Part shown: positions 7,770 through 17,039 of the stretch, piece after piece
Position numbering within the stretch: position 1 is the stretch's first letter
Layout: each line of letters begins with the position of its first letter
Assembly (NCBI GenBank): GCA_027493955.1
Contig: JAOSJT010000001.1
Span: 2,467,131-2,531,130, forward strand
Length of the DNA: 64,000 bases
Origin: Bacteroidia bacterium
Lineage (GTDB): Bacteria; Bacteroidota; Ignavibacteria; SZUA-365
Direction: 5' to 3'
The notes under the pieces: model-generated
The model's input: the letters and a program-made list of their open reading frames with translations, nothing else
What the model was told of the DNA's origin: nothing
Database searches by the model: none
Program-made: the position numbers and the translations under genes

Positions 7770-8902
7770 GCAAGCTCGAGAAAGGCGTCAAACGCTTCCT
7801 GTTCTCACTGCTGCGCATGCTTGTGCATTCGCGCCCCGTCACCACGGTGCCCCGTTCGTCCGTACGCCGCATTCTCGTCATTCGTCAGCATAATCAGCTC
7901 GGCGACATGCTCTGCGCCGTGCCCCTCTTTCGCGCCCTGCGACGCACGTATCCCGACGCGCATATCGCGCTGCTCTCGCGGCCGCTCAACAGCGAAATTC
8001 TCCGCGGCTCCGCGGTACTCGACGAAATTATCGTGTACGACAAGGCAAAATTCCTGCAATCGCCCATGCAGGTATTCCGCTTCGGCCGCGCCCTGAAGCG
8101 GCGGGAATTCGACCTGGCCATCACACCGGCCACCGTATCCATGTCCGTCACCAGCGACGTGCTGGCCTGGCTGTCCGGCGCCCCGCGCCGCATCGGTCCG
8201 CGGTCGCTCAACGGCAAAAAAAACATCACGGGGTATTTTTACAATGTGCAGGTGGATCTCGATTGGTCCACCGATCCCAACAAGCATCAGACCCAGCGCA
8301 ATCTCGATATCGCTTCCATTCTGGTGCTCGAAGACGATTCCATCGAGTTGCATATCGGCCTCTCGGACGAGGAACGCTCCACCGGACGCGGCACACTCGA
8401 CGCAGCACGCGGAGCCCGCGATGTCGTCGTGGGTTTCCATCCCGGCGCGGCGAAAATCCCCAACCGCTGGGATGCCCTCCGCTTCGCGGAAATCGCCAAT
8501 CGCTGCGCGGAAATCTATGGCGCCTTCATCGTCATTACCGCAGGCCCCGACGACGATGAGCCGCTGCGCGAAATGTCGCTCAACATGCCGAACCAATGCC
8601 TCGTGCTGCATAAGGAACCCATTCGGCATGTCGCCTCGGTGATCAGTCACTGCGATGTATTCGTAACCAACGACACCGGCATGATGCACGTATCAGCCGG
8701 TGTCGGCACCCCAACCCTTTCCCTGTTCGGTCCGACGGATCCGCTGCAATGGGCGCCGCCGGGATCGCAACACCACTTCATTCTCGGCCGCGGCGGCACG
8801 CTCGACAGCATCAGTACCGACAAGGTGTGGACGGTGCTTTCGCATATGCTGCGGGAGGCACGCGTCGGCAAGCGCGAACTTGCCACGGTGCAGCAGGACT
8901 GA
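7766..8902 (+). CDS. Glycosyltransferase family 9 (heptosyltransferase-like)
   Basis: 378-aa GT-B fold enzyme resembling ADP-heptose:LPS heptosyltransferases, which add sugars to lipopolysaccharide core on the cytoplasmic face of the inner membrane. The N-terminal domain opens with ILVIRQHNQLGDMLCAVPL, the classic GT9 nucleotide-sugar/acceptor motif. The C-terminal domain has GFHPGAAKIPNRW and the donor-site segment TNDTGMMHVSAGVGTP followed by LFGPTDP. Both half-domains are intact and length is typical. The ATGA overlap with the preceding small membrane protein indicates cotranscription. The exact sugar transferred is not deducible. Confidence 0.88.
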   Translation: MSKLEKGVKRFLFSLLRMLVHSRPVTTVPRSSVRRILVIRQHNQLGDMLCAVPLFRALRRTYPDAHIALLSRPLNSEILRGSAVLDEIIVYDKAKFLQSPMQVFRFGRALKRREFDLAITPATVSMSVTSDVLAWLSGAPRRIGPRSLNGKKNITGYFYNVQVDLDWSTDPNKHQTQRNLDIASILVLEDDSIELHIGLSDEERSTGRGTLDAARGARDVVVGFHPGAAKIPNRWDALRFAEIANRCAEIYGAFIVITAGPDDDEPLREMSLNMPNQCLVLHKEPIRHVASVISHCDVFVTNDTGMMHVSAGVGTPTLSLFGPTDPLQWAPPGSQHHFILGRGGTLDSISTDKVWTVLSHMLREARVGKRELATVQQD

Positions 8903-8947
8903 TTTTTTCCCACACAATCAGAAACGCACGCGAGAGAGGTACAGCAC

Positions 8948-10513
8948 ATGCCCAACACCATACGACGCCTCGCTGCAATTGATCTCGGAACGAATTCCTT
9001 CCACCTCGTCATCGCCGACGTGAAACCGAACGGCAAATTCACCGTCGTGTCCAAGGACAAGGAAATGGTACGTCTGGGCGAGGGCTTCAATGAAATGAAG
9101 CACCTGAGCGAGGAGGCCATGACGCGGGCCATGGAGACGTTGCGTCGCTTCACGCTCATCGCGCAGAGCCAGGCGGCGCCCGTCCGCGCCGTGGCCACCA
9201 GCGCCGTGCGCGAAGCACTGAACCAGGACGAATTCCTCCAGCGCGCGCGGGATACCGTGGGACTCGACATCGAAGTCGTCAGCGGTTACGAAGAAGCCCG
9301 GCTCATTTATCTCGGTGTGCTGCAAGCCCTGCCCGTGTACCACAAAAACATTCTGCTTGTAGATATCGGAGGCGGTAGTACGGAATTTCTCAGCGGCACG
9401 CGCGGCGTCGTGGAATATGCCAACAGTCTGAAACTCGGCGCGGTGCGGCTTACGCAGAAATTTTTCCGCGAAGACAGCATCCGCCCGAAAAACATCGCCG
9501 CCTGTCGCGAACATCTCGCCGGCGCCATCAATCCCATTGCACGCGTCATGCAGGGCAAGCAGATCGACGTCGCCATCGGATCGTCAGGCACCATCATCAG
9601 TACCGCAGTGATGGTGCAGGCCATGAATGGAACACCGCTGCTCACCGAAGAGACCAACAATCTCACCATCACCCGCGCGGATCTTGCGCGAGTCGTGGAC
9701 GCTATTCTGGGCGCACGCACCGTGGGCAAGCGGCGCGAACTCGAAGGGATGGATACCTCGCGCGCGGACATTATCGTGGCCGGGGTGCTGATTCTCGAGC
9801 AGGTGTTCGAGCAGCTCGGACTCGACAGCATGGTCACCGCGAAGTATGCGCTGCGCGAAGGCATTCTTCTGGACACCTTGCACAAGCTTATCGGCGAAGA
9901 GCGCTCGGTCGCGCATCTCACCGACATCCGTAAAGCCAGCGTGCTGCATCTCGGCGAATCCTGTCATTACGAAGCCCGTCATGCGGACACCGTCCGCCGC
10001 ATGTCGCTTGAACTGTTCGACCAATTGCGGCCGCGGCATGGGCTTGGAAATGCGGAGCGCGAATACCTTGAAGCGGCGGCACTGCTGCACGATATCGGCT
10101 ATCACATTTCACACTCCGAGCATCACAAGCACAGCTATTACCTCATCCGGCACAGCGAGTTGCTCGGCTTCACCGACAGGGAGATCGAGATCATCGCCAA
10201 CGTGGCGCGGTATCATCGCAAGAGCCATCCAAAGATCAAGCATGAAGGCTATCCACGACTGAAAGATGAGGACCAGCGTATCGTCCGCGCGCTTGCGGGC
10301 ATTCTCCGTGTTGCCGACGGTCTCGACAGAAGGCACAACAATATTTTCCGCTCCCTGCAATGTACCGTGCGGAACGCCGGCGTGCTGATCGAACCCGTGC
10401 TGCGCAGGGAATGTGACACCAGCATCGAGATCTGGGGCGCGGAACGTCGTAAAGAACTGCTGGAGGAGGAACTCGGCCTGCCCGTCGCGCTGCGTGTGAC
10501 GCAAACAGCCTGA
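8948..10513 (+). CDS. ppx: Exopolyphosphatase / Ppx-GppA phosphatase with HD domain
   Basis: 521-aa member of the Ppx/GppA family, which hydrolyses terminal phosphates of polyphosphate or the gamma phosphate of pppGpp. The ASKHA ATPase-fold N-terminal part shows AAIDLGTNSFHLVIAD, RAVATSAVREA, and LLVDIGGGSTEFL. The C-terminal third is an HD-type domain with LLHDIGYHISHSEHHKHS and LRVADGLDRRH. That two-part organisation is usual for long Ppx proteins. The start is supported by a GAGAGAGG ribosome-binding sequence 8 bp upstream. Ppx versus GppA activity cannot be separated from sequence, so the symbol is provisional. Confidence 0.9.
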   Translation: MPNTIRRLAAIDLGTNSFHLVIADVKPNGKFTVVSKDKEMVRLGEGFNEMKHLSEEAMTRAMETLRRFTLIAQSQAAPVRAVATSAVREALNQDEFLQRARDTVGLDIEVVSGYEEARLIYLGVLQALPVYHKNILLVDIGGGSTEFLSGTRGVVEYANSLKLGAVRLTQKFFREDSIRPKNIAACREHLAGAINPIARVMQGKQIDVAIGSSGTIISTAVMVQAMNGTPLLTEETNNLTITRADLARVVDAILGARTVGKRRELEGMDTSRADIIVAGVLILEQVFEQLGLDSMVTAKYALREGILLDTLHKLIGEERSVAHLTDIRKASVLHLGESCHYEARHADTVRRMSLELFDQLRPRHGLGNAEREYLEAAALLHDIGYHISHSEHHKHSYYLIRHSELLGFTDREIEIIANVARYHRKSHPKIKHEGYPRLKDEDQRIVRALAGILRVADGLDRRHNNIFRSLQCTVRNAGVLIEPVLRRECDTSIEIWGAERRKELLEEELGLPVALRVTQTA

Positions 10514-10573
10514 GTTTCCACTACGGGCGGGAATTCCTATTTTGTGTATCTGTATCACACTGCATCGAATACC

Positions 10574-12076
10574 ATGGTTGACGTTTACATCGAGAATCTG
10601 GGAGCCCATGTCGGCGAAGAAGTGACCCTCAAGGGATGGCTGTACAACAGCCGATCCGGAGGGAAAATCGTCTTTCTCATCATTCGCGACGGAACCGGCA
10701 TCTGTCAGTGCGTGGCCACCGCGGACGCCCTCACCCCCGAGGAATTCGCCAGCGCCCAGGCGCTCACGCAGGAATCCTCCTTCATCGTCACCGGAAGCAT
10801 CCGCGCCGACGAGCGAGCCCCCGGCGGCTATGAAATGGACGTGCGCACCCTGCAGGTCGTTTCCCTCGCCCACGAGTATCCCATCACCCCGAAAGAACAC
10901 GGGGTGGAATTCCTCGCCGACCGCAGGCATCTCTGGATTCGTTCACGCAGGCAAACCGCCATTCTTCGCATTCGTCACACCATCATCAACGCGATACGCA
11001 ATTTCTTCGACGACCGCGGTTTCGTGCTCTTCGACGCGCCGATTCTGACACCCAACGCGGCCGAAGGGACCTCCACGCTGTTCGAGACGGAGTACTTCGA
11101 TCTCGGCAAGGCCTATCTCACGCAATCCGGCCAGCTCTACGGCGAGGCCGGAGCAATGGCGCTCGGGCGCATCTACGTGTTTGGACCGACCTTCCGCGCG
11201 GAAAAATCCAAGACCCGTCGTCACCTCACCGAATTCTGGATGGTGGAACCCGAGATGGCCTGGTTCGACCTCGACGACGACATGCGCCTCGCGGAGGACT
11301 TCATCTCCCACATCGTACAGACGGTGCTGCAAGAGCGCAAAGCAGAACTGGAAATACTCGAACGCGACACCTCGGTGCTGCAAAATATTCTCCCGCCGTT
11401 TCCCCGAGTCTCCTACGACGAAGCCGTGGCTATGCTGCACAGCGAGGAAACCGCCCGCCGGATTGACGAGCGCATGCAATCCCTGCGCGATGAGGATGCC
11501 GCGCTTCGAAGTGAATTGGCGGAGAATAAAAAGCAGTACAACGCGGTCAAGGAGCATATCCGCCGCAAATTCGACGCACGCGAAATCCAGATCAACTCCC
11601 GTCTGGAGGAAATCACCGAAATGCTGCGCAATCTTCCCAAGTGGAAGGAATCGGCCGCAAACTTCGTGCATGGCAACGACCTCGGCGGCAGCGACGAAAC
11701 CGTGCTGACCTGGTACTTCGACAAACCGGTCATCGTGCATCGCTACCCCGCCGCGGTGAAGGCTTTCTACATGAAGCGCGATCCGGAGGATATGAGCAAG
11801 GCCCTCGCCATGGACGTACTCGCTCCGGAGGGCTACGGCGAAATCATCGGCGGCAGCCAGCGCGAGGACAATATCGATTTTCTGTTGGAGCGCATTCGCG
11901 AGCACAATCTACCCGAGGAGGTGTTCCAGTGGTTCCTGGATCTCCGCCGCTACGGCAGCGTGCCGCATTCCGGTTTCGGGTTGGGCGTCGAGCGGACCGT
12001 CTCCTGGATTTGCGGCCTCGAACACATCCGCGAAACTATCCCCTTCCCCCGCATGATTCACCGCAACACTCCGTAG
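10574..12076 (+). CDS. asnS: Asparaginyl-tRNA synthetase with coiled-coil insertion
   Basis: 500-aa class IIb synthetase charging tRNA-Asn. The N-terminal OB-fold anticodon domain includes [13 protein letters not shown]. Motif 2 ([21 protein letters not shown]) and motif 3 ([15 protein letters not shown]) are intact, and [11 protein letters not shown] is characteristic of AsnRS. Start 10574 ([10 protein letters not shown]) aligns with the domain; ten extra in-frame codons upstream are ignored. Residues about 290-365 are an unusual charged, heptad-like helical insert between motifs 2 and 3, explaining a length about 35-70 aa above the usual 430-465. A bidirectional terminator follows 47 bp after the stop. 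Confidence 0.95.
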   Translation: MVDVYIENLGAHVGEEVTLKGWLYNSRSGGKIVFLIIRDGTGICQCVATADALTPEEFASAQALTQESSFIVTGSIRADERAPGGYEMDVRTLQVVSLAHEYPITPKEHGVEFLADRRHLWIRSRRQTAILRIRHTIINAIRNFFDDRGFVLFDAPILTPNAAEGTSTLFETEYFDLGKAYLTQSGQLYGEAGAMALGRIYVFGPTFRAEKSKTRRHLTEFWMVEPEMAWFDLDDDMRLAEDFISHIVQTVLQERKAELEILERDTSVLQNILPPFPRVSYDEAVAMLHSEETARRIDERMQSLRDEDAALRSELAENKKQYNAVKEHIRRKFDAREIQINSRLEEITEMLRNLPKWKESAANFVHGNDLGGSDETVLTWYFDKPVIVHRYPAAVKAFYMKRDPEDMSKALAMDVLAPEGYGEIIGGSQREDNIDFLLERIREHNLPEEVFQWFLDLRRYGSVPHSGFGLGVERTVSWICGLEHIRETIPFPRMIHRNTP

Positions 12077-12122
12077 CGACGTTTCCCGCAATTCGCAACA
12101 CCGCAATCACTTCTGATCTATA

Positions 12123-12151
12123 AAAAACCCGGCAACACGCCGGGTTTTTTT
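12123..12151. terminator. Bidirectional rho-independent terminator
   Basis: Stem AAAACCCGGC / GCCGGGTTTT around an AACAC loop, with an A-run on the left and T7 on the right. It sits between the converging asnS (plus) and POT transporter (minus) genes and can serve both strands. Confidence 0.92.
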
Positions 12152-12169
12152 CACGTCGTTGGAAACAGG

Positions 12170-13558
12170 TCAGATCTGCTTTTTCAGCCAGCGGTTGTAC
12201 ATCCACATGCTGAACGCCGACACCAGACCGATGGCCATCAGCACCACCCAACCGAGCGCATTCCAGGTGGGGTCCAGTTCCAGCAAGCCATTCTCGAGTA
12301 CGCTGGAGTTCTTACACATGATCTCGTTGAAAATCGCCGCGCCCGCCGGTCCGCCGATGAGTGCGCCGATGGCCATGGGGAGATTCGCGTACCCGAGGAA
12401 GAGCCCCTCCTGTCCCTTCGGTGCCAGCGCACCGATATACTCGTATGTGCGCGCCGAAGTGAACAATTCACCGAACGCGATCATCGCCACGGTGAGGACG
12501 ATGAACAGCGAACCGATCGGAAGCAGATTCATCACTTCCATCCTCACGCCGCCGGCCATGAACACCGGCACGAGATTGATGAGCATGGACAACCCGATGA
12601 TGATAATGCCCACGATGATGGAATTGATCGGCTTCATCTTCCCGAACGTCTTCGTGATAAGCAACTGGAAGAACACGATGGTGAAGGGATTCGCCATGGT
12701 GTAGATATCCACCGCCGGATCGGTCTCGACGACTTTCTTCAGGTACAGCGGCAGCACGTTGTACACCTGGCTATAGATGAAGAAAAAGCCGCTGGATACG
12801 AGCAGGAACATCGCGAAGCGTACGTTCTTCAGCACCAGCACCATGTCCAGCAGAATACGTCCCACACTGCGACGGCCTGTGCGGTTACGCCGGGCAGCGA
12901 TGTCTTCCTCGGTATCCTTGTACAGGAAGAGCACCACTATGAACGCCACGATGGAACAGCCGACAGCGACCGCGAAAATAAAGCTCAAATCGTAGCTGGT
13001 CCGCACATAGTAGCTGATTCCGCGTCCGACCAGCGAACCGATGTTGATGACCATATAGAAAATGCCGAAGGCCAGCGTCGCGCGTCCCGCGGCGGTTTTC
13101 TGCACCGTTCCTGAAATGCAGGGCTTGATCACCGAGCCACCCATGCCGATGATGATGATACCCAGAAGCACCGGCACCAGTACGCCCGCTCCGGCCGTGA
13201 TCTCGCTGGACACCATCTCGCTCATCACCTGCCCGCCAAACCAGACCGGATACCCCATGAGGAAGTATCCCGCCGCGAGCAAAATGAAAGCAGTCAGCAG
13301 CGCGCGCTTGAAGCCCACCTGATCGGCGATGGTACCGGAGAGAATCGGGAGGAAGTACACGAGCGTCCAAAGGATGCCGTTGAGCGTGCTCGGCCAGTAA
13401 TCGCCCAGGCCAAGCTGACCCAGGTACAGCACCACGAAACTCGCGACAGCGTAATACGCCGCGCGCTCGAATAATTCAGTGAGATTGGCCGTCCAGAACG
13501 TGGCGGGGAATTTCTGCGGCACTTCTGCCGCGGGCGTCGGGGATGTCGGTTGACTCAT
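12170..13558 (-). CDS. POT/PTR-family peptide:proton symporter
   Basis: 462-aa inner-membrane major-facilitator protein with about 12-14 hydrophobic segments. The first helix contains ELFERAAYYAV, matching the ExxER proton-coupling motif of the POT (PTR2) family, which imports di- and tripeptides. The loop after helix 2 has DQVGFKRALL, the MFS loop 2-3 signature. The start is set at 13558 because GAGGAAAC lies just upstream of that ATG; seven additional codons exist in frame. It is divergent from the FG-GAP cargo gene across a 400-bp gap. Substrate could also be other small amino-acid derivatives; the peptide assignment is family-based. Confidence 0.86.
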   Translation of the reverse strand: MSQPTSPTPAAEVPQKFPATFWTANLTELFERAAYYAVASFVVLYLGQLGLGDYWPSTLNGILWTLVYFLPILSGTIADQVGFKRALLTAFILLAAGYFLMGYPVWFGGQVMSEMVSSEITAGAGVLVPVLLGIIIIGMGGSVIKPCISGTVQKTAAGRATLAFGIFYMVINIGSLVGRGISYYVRTSYDLSFIFAVAVGCSIVAFIVVLFLYKDTEEDIAARRNRTGRRSVGRILLDMVLVLKNVRFAMFLLVSSGFFFIYSQVYNVLPLYLKKVVETDPAVDIYTMANPFTIVFFQLLITKTFGKMKPINSIIVGIIIIGLSMLINLVPVFMAGGVRMEVMNLLPIGSLFIVLTVAMIAFGELFTSARTYEYIGALAPKGQEGLFLGYANLPMAIGALIGGPAGAAIFNEIMCKNSSVLENGLLELDPTWNALGWVVLMAIGLVSAFSMWMYNRWLKKQI

Positions 13559-13960
13559 TGTTGTTTCCTCGTTGAACAAGCATCGGGGAAAAATAGCACT
13601 TTTCTTCGGAATACGGAATTCGATACTCCGGAATGGAAATTGATCGTGCGCGTTACACTGTTAACCGTTAACGCTAAACGTTAACGGGTGAAGGTGAAGG
13701 GTAAAGAGTAAAGGGATCAGAGCCCGCAGACTGCCCGGCGCCCTAAGCACGAAGTGGATGTCTGTAGAACGAACCCTATCCGGCGCCCGGGAGCGTAGTG
13801 CGGAGGGCATAGCGCATAGCGCGATCTTTTGATCTCCATCGTTCGAGATGCAGTCGCTACGCGCTCTGCGCCTCCGCTCGCATCGACAGGCCTTGTCATT
13901 GTGCAGCTGAAATCGTATACTCGGAGCATCCGCTCCGCAATTCTTTACCGCAGGTCCGAC
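13559..13960. other. Divergent intergenic region with CGTTAACG palindromes
   Basis: Contains the promoters of the divergent POT transporter and T9SS cargo genes, though no consensus could be fixed. Two CGTTAACG palindromes lie at 13666-13673 and 13679-13686, 13 bp apart, preceded by a half match TGTTAACC at 13659-13666. A short GTGAAGGGTAAAGAGTAAAG run (13694-13713) belongs to the same simple-repeat family as 22194-22415. Further right are direct GCATAGC repeats (13808-13823). No gene seen. Confidence 0.55.
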
Positions 13961-16327
13961 ATGAAAATTTTTGCGACAATGCTGCTCACGGTGCTTCTCT
14001 GCACAATCTCGTTGCAAGCCCAGGATGTATTGATCCAGCGTGACAACGGCACCTCCTTTGGTGCCTATTACAACGCTCCATCCTTCACCAACGAATCCGT
14101 CATCATTCCTGTTGCGGGACCCCTGCCGGTGCTGGAAATCCGCATCTACTACCTCGGACAAACCGCGTCGCGGGATACGCTCATCATTGCCGGAGATGCG
14201 TCCGAGGGAGCGGTGCCTCCCACGCATTGGGTCTGGGGATACAACACCGTCATTGATCCGATCGTCGTGGACTACAACGGCACTCCCGGCTGGAAAACCA
14301 TAGACGTGCGCGATAAAAATCTCCGCAGCGACGGCTACGACCGTATCGTGATACAGCACTGGCTGAAACCGGGCGGGCCCCGCATCTCCGTGGACAGCGA
14401 TGCGCAAACCACGCCGTACTGGTCCTTCCTCATGAATCCCACCGAAACCAACAGTCTCGGTGGTCCCGGCCGCTACTACCTCTCCACCAACGATTACATG
14501 GTCCGCATTCTTGTCCGCTATGATTATCCTGACGGCCAAGGCTCACTGCCTCCGCCCGCCCCCACGTTCACGAATGTGGCTGTCGCGGCCGGACTCGTGA
14601 CGTCGGGCCTCCCTGTCAAATCCGCCATCGCGTCGGTTACCGACTGGGATACGGACGGCTGGGACGACATTTCCATCGGTGGGAATTACTTCCGGAACAA
14701 AGGCGATGGCACTTTCGAGAATGTCACCTCCGCTCTGGCCATAGGCGGAGGCTACGCCATGTGGGGCGATTACGACAGCGACGGCCTCCCCGACGCCTAC
14801 GTCCTCAACGGCGGTGATAATGATAAACTGTTCCGAAACACCGGAACAGGGCGCTTCGAAGACGTCACCGCCGCGAGCGGACTGAGCAACCCCGCTCCCA
14901 CCGTATCGGCCGTGTGGCTCGACTACAACGGCGACGGTCATCTGGATCTCTTCCTTGCAAATGGACGCCGAGAAAGCGGCGGCACCGAAACCTATTTCCA
15001 GGACCGCCTCTGGAAAAATAACGGCGACGGCACCTTCACGAACGTCACCGCCGCGAGCGGCATAGCGGCCGCGGAGCCCGCTCCCTATCTCGACACCTGG
15101 GGCGCCACCGCCTGCGACTACAACAACGACGGGTTAACCGATATTTTCGTGGCCACCTATCGCCTCGCGGCGGATATGCTTTTTCGCAACAACGGCGACG
15201 GCACCTTCACCGAGGTCGGTGCGCAAACCGGCGCGCGCGGCGTACCCACCGCTTCTCCCCAGTATTTCGGCCATGGCATGGGTTGCGACTTCGGCGACTT
15301 CGACAACGACGGCTGGAGCGATCTCGCCGTGGGCAACCTCGGACACCCGGATTGGCGCGGGGCCGTCTCCAATCCCTCGCTCATATTCCATAACAACATG
15401 GGCGTGAGCTTCACCAACATGCAGCGTGATATGGGATTGAAGTTTTTCGAGATGAACAGCGGCGTCGCCTGGGCGGACCTGGACAACGACGGCTGGCTCG
15501 ATCTCTGGCAGTCGCAGTATTCCTATCAGGCCGCCGGCAGCAACGGCGAACCGACCCGCTACTCCCGTGTCTATTTCAATGAAGGGCCGCCCAGCTACCG
15601 CCTCCGCGACAGGACCTGGCACACCGGCGCCCTGATTCACGGCGCCTGGACGGTATCGCGCCTGGACTATGACAACGATGGCGATATCGATTTGCTCGTC
15701 GCCAGTCCGCACGACGGCGTCGCGCTGTTCCGCAACGATTTCCCACGCGGCGGCGGCTACATCACCGTGACTCTGCAGGGCAATCCTGCCGAAGGCGTAC
15801 CGCAATCCGCATTCGGCACGCGCGTCGTGGCCTATGTCGGCGGAAAGACCATCACACGAACGCTTTCGACCTCCAGCGCCGGTTCGCGGGCCGCCACGCA
15901 CAGCACGCGCCTGCATTTCGGGCTCGGCTCCGCCTCAATCGTGGACAGTCTCGTCCTGCATTACCCCAACGGACACACACGCACCGTTCCCTCGTTGGCG
16001 GCCAACCGCCGTTATATAATCCCCTACAGCGGCGACATAAGCGTCAGTGTGCAAAGCATCCCGACAGCGACAGAATGGAGTATCGGATACGCATCGCTTT
16101 CGGCCGGTGTGCTTGACTTCACGGTGCAGACGGCTTCGGCGTTGCCTGCGAGCGAGGTGGAACTGTACGATATGCTTGGCAGACGAACGTTCAGCATCGG
16201 CATGCACTCTCTCGAGCCGGGCCGCCACACGCTGCATCTCCCTGTCCGCCCCGCGAGCGGTACGTATTTGCTTGTGCTTCGCAATGCCCTGGGTACTCGC
16301 AGCAGCAAGTTGCACCTATTCCGCTGA
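13961..16327 (+). CDS. Secreted FG-GAP/VCBS-repeat protein with ASPIC/UnbV domain and T9SS sorting domain
   Basis: 788-aa surface protein. The start at 13961 gives a clear signal peptide (MKIFATMLLTVLLCTISLQAQ). Residues about 190-580 hold repeated calcium-binding propeller blades of the form DxDxDGxxD (DWDTDGWDD, DYDSDGLPD, DYNGDGHLD, DYNNDGLTD, DNDGWSD, DYDNDGDID) alternating with NNGDGTFT. An ASPIC/UnbV domain follows (FGTRVVAYVGGKTITR ... LHFGLG), then a type A T9SS CTD with VELYDMLGRR and SGTYLLVLRN. This is the CRTAC1-like arrangement, known as secreted and Ca-stabilised; the ligand is unknown. It stands alone, divergent from the transporter. Confidence 0.88.
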   Translation: MKIFATMLLTVLLCTISLQAQDVLIQRDNGTSFGAYYNAPSFTNESVIIPVAGPLPVLEIRIYYLGQTASRDTLIIAGDASEGAVPPTHWVWGYNTVIDPIVVDYNGTPGWKTIDVRDKNLRSDGYDRIVIQHWLKPGGPRISVDSDAQTTPYWSFLMNPTETNSLGGPGRYYLSTNDYMVRILVRYDYPDGQGSLPPPAPTFTNVAVAAGLVTSGLPVKSAIASVTDWDTDGWDDISIGGNYFRNKGDGTFENVTSALAIGGGYAMWGDYDSDGLPDAYVLNGGDNDKLFRNTGTGRFEDVTAASGLSNPAPTVSAVWLDYNGDGHLDLFLANGRRESGGTETYFQDRLWKNNGDGTFTNVTAASGIAAAEPAPYLDTWGATACDYNNDGLTDIFVATYRLAADMLFRNNGDGTFTEVGAQTGARGVPTASPQYFGHGMGCDFGDFDNDGWSDLAVGNLGHPDWRGAVSNPSLIFHNNMGVSFTNMQRDMGLKFFEMNSGVAWADLDNDGWLDLWQSQYSYQAAGSNGEPTRYSRVYFNEGPPSYRLRDRTWHTGALIHGAWTVSRLDYDNDGDIDLLVASPHDGVALFRNDFPRGGGYITVTLQGNPAEGVPQSAFGTRVVAYVGGKTITRTLSTSSAGSRAATHSTRLHFGLGSASIVDSLVLHYPNGHTRTVPSLAANRRYIIPYSGDISVSVQSIPTATEWSIGYASLSAGVLDFTVQTASALPASEVELYDMLGRRTFSIGMHSLEPGRHTLHLPVRPASGTYLLVLRNALGTRSSKLHLFR

Positions 16328-16417
16328 GCGTGATCTCTAGTGCCGTACTCCGCTCCATTTCGCGGATGACATGTGGTCTTGAAAATAATGAAAACAAACT
16401 CCGTCACACTGAGTCCG

Positions 16418-16600
16418 GTAACCATCGCTACACGCCGGTTTCTTTCGAGTGTGACATTTGAGGCAATGTTAAAAGATATCGTCACGCTGAGCGAAGCACC
16501 GCGGCAAAAATCGAGTTCGGAGAAAAATGTTAATACGGTGCGGAGTCGAAGCGCACACGTCCGTCCTCCACGGTGTTCACAGGTCCAGATTCCAGACATG
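16418..16600. repeat. Dispersed intergenic repeat, copy 2
   Basis: Matches copy 1 (148-336) in the same order and orientation: GTAACCATC hairpin half, TTTCGAGTGTGACAT, CGTCACGCTGAGCGAAG (16480-16496), GAGTCGAAGCG, CGGTGTTCAC, and a closing GACATG. Sequence between islands has diverged. This suggests an old, mobile or recombining non-coding element. Confidence 0.7.
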
Positions 16601-16942
16601 TCAAGAACAGCGGAGTGCCCGTAGCAGGATGCGTGATGGATGTACGGACGTTCACGGGCACGGAGTCGAAGGGGCAGCGTCCGGTCTTCAACAGGTTCGG
16701 CAAGTAAAGACTACTCGATGTCATCAACAGGAGCCACCGCGGCAAGCTCGATAGGCAATGATGAAATGTTGCTCGGTGGTTCCGCTACTGCGGAAAAGCA
16801 TGATTCGCTTCGAAACGCACAATGAGACTCGGCTTTTCATGATGTCAAAAGAACTGCAGTGATGACACATCCCACTCGCGTCTGTTAATACCCTGCGAAC
16901 AACCATTGCATTAACCCGCCATGCCTTGCTGTGTCGGGAATG

Positions 16943-17006
16943 ACCGGTAATATTTCTTGCCAGTTATGCCTAAAACCGGTATATTCCATTACCAGTTAGC
17001 ACGGGG
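16943..17006. repeat. Four 16-bp iterons upstream of ATPase gene
   Basis: Four units with exact 16-bp period begin at 16943, 16959, 16975 and 16991. The conserved left half is (A/G)CC(G/A)GTTA-like: ACCGGTAAT, GCCAGTTAT, ACCGGTATA, ACCAGTTAG. Units 1 and 3, and 2 and 4, are closest. The array ends 34 bp before the ATG at 17040, a position expected of an operator. Confidence 0.75.
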
Positions 17007-17039
17007 TTATGACAGAATACACAATGAGAGAGTGTTTGC

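Larger units (their letters stand above)
16328..17039. other. Intergenic region with dispersed repeat and iterons
   Basis: No gene found in 712 bp. It carries the second copy of the dispersed repeat (16418-16600), a partial third copy (16658-16702, GGAGTCGAAGGGGCAGCGTCCG), and four 16-bp iterons directly upstream of the ATPase gene. No transposase, tRNA or integrase remnants were seen. Confidence 0.6.

Noticed and set aside
16328-17039. Possible mobile element around the DUF4143 ATPase
   Set aside because: No transposase, integrase, terminal inverted repeats or target duplication could be identified, so only repeats and iterons are reported.
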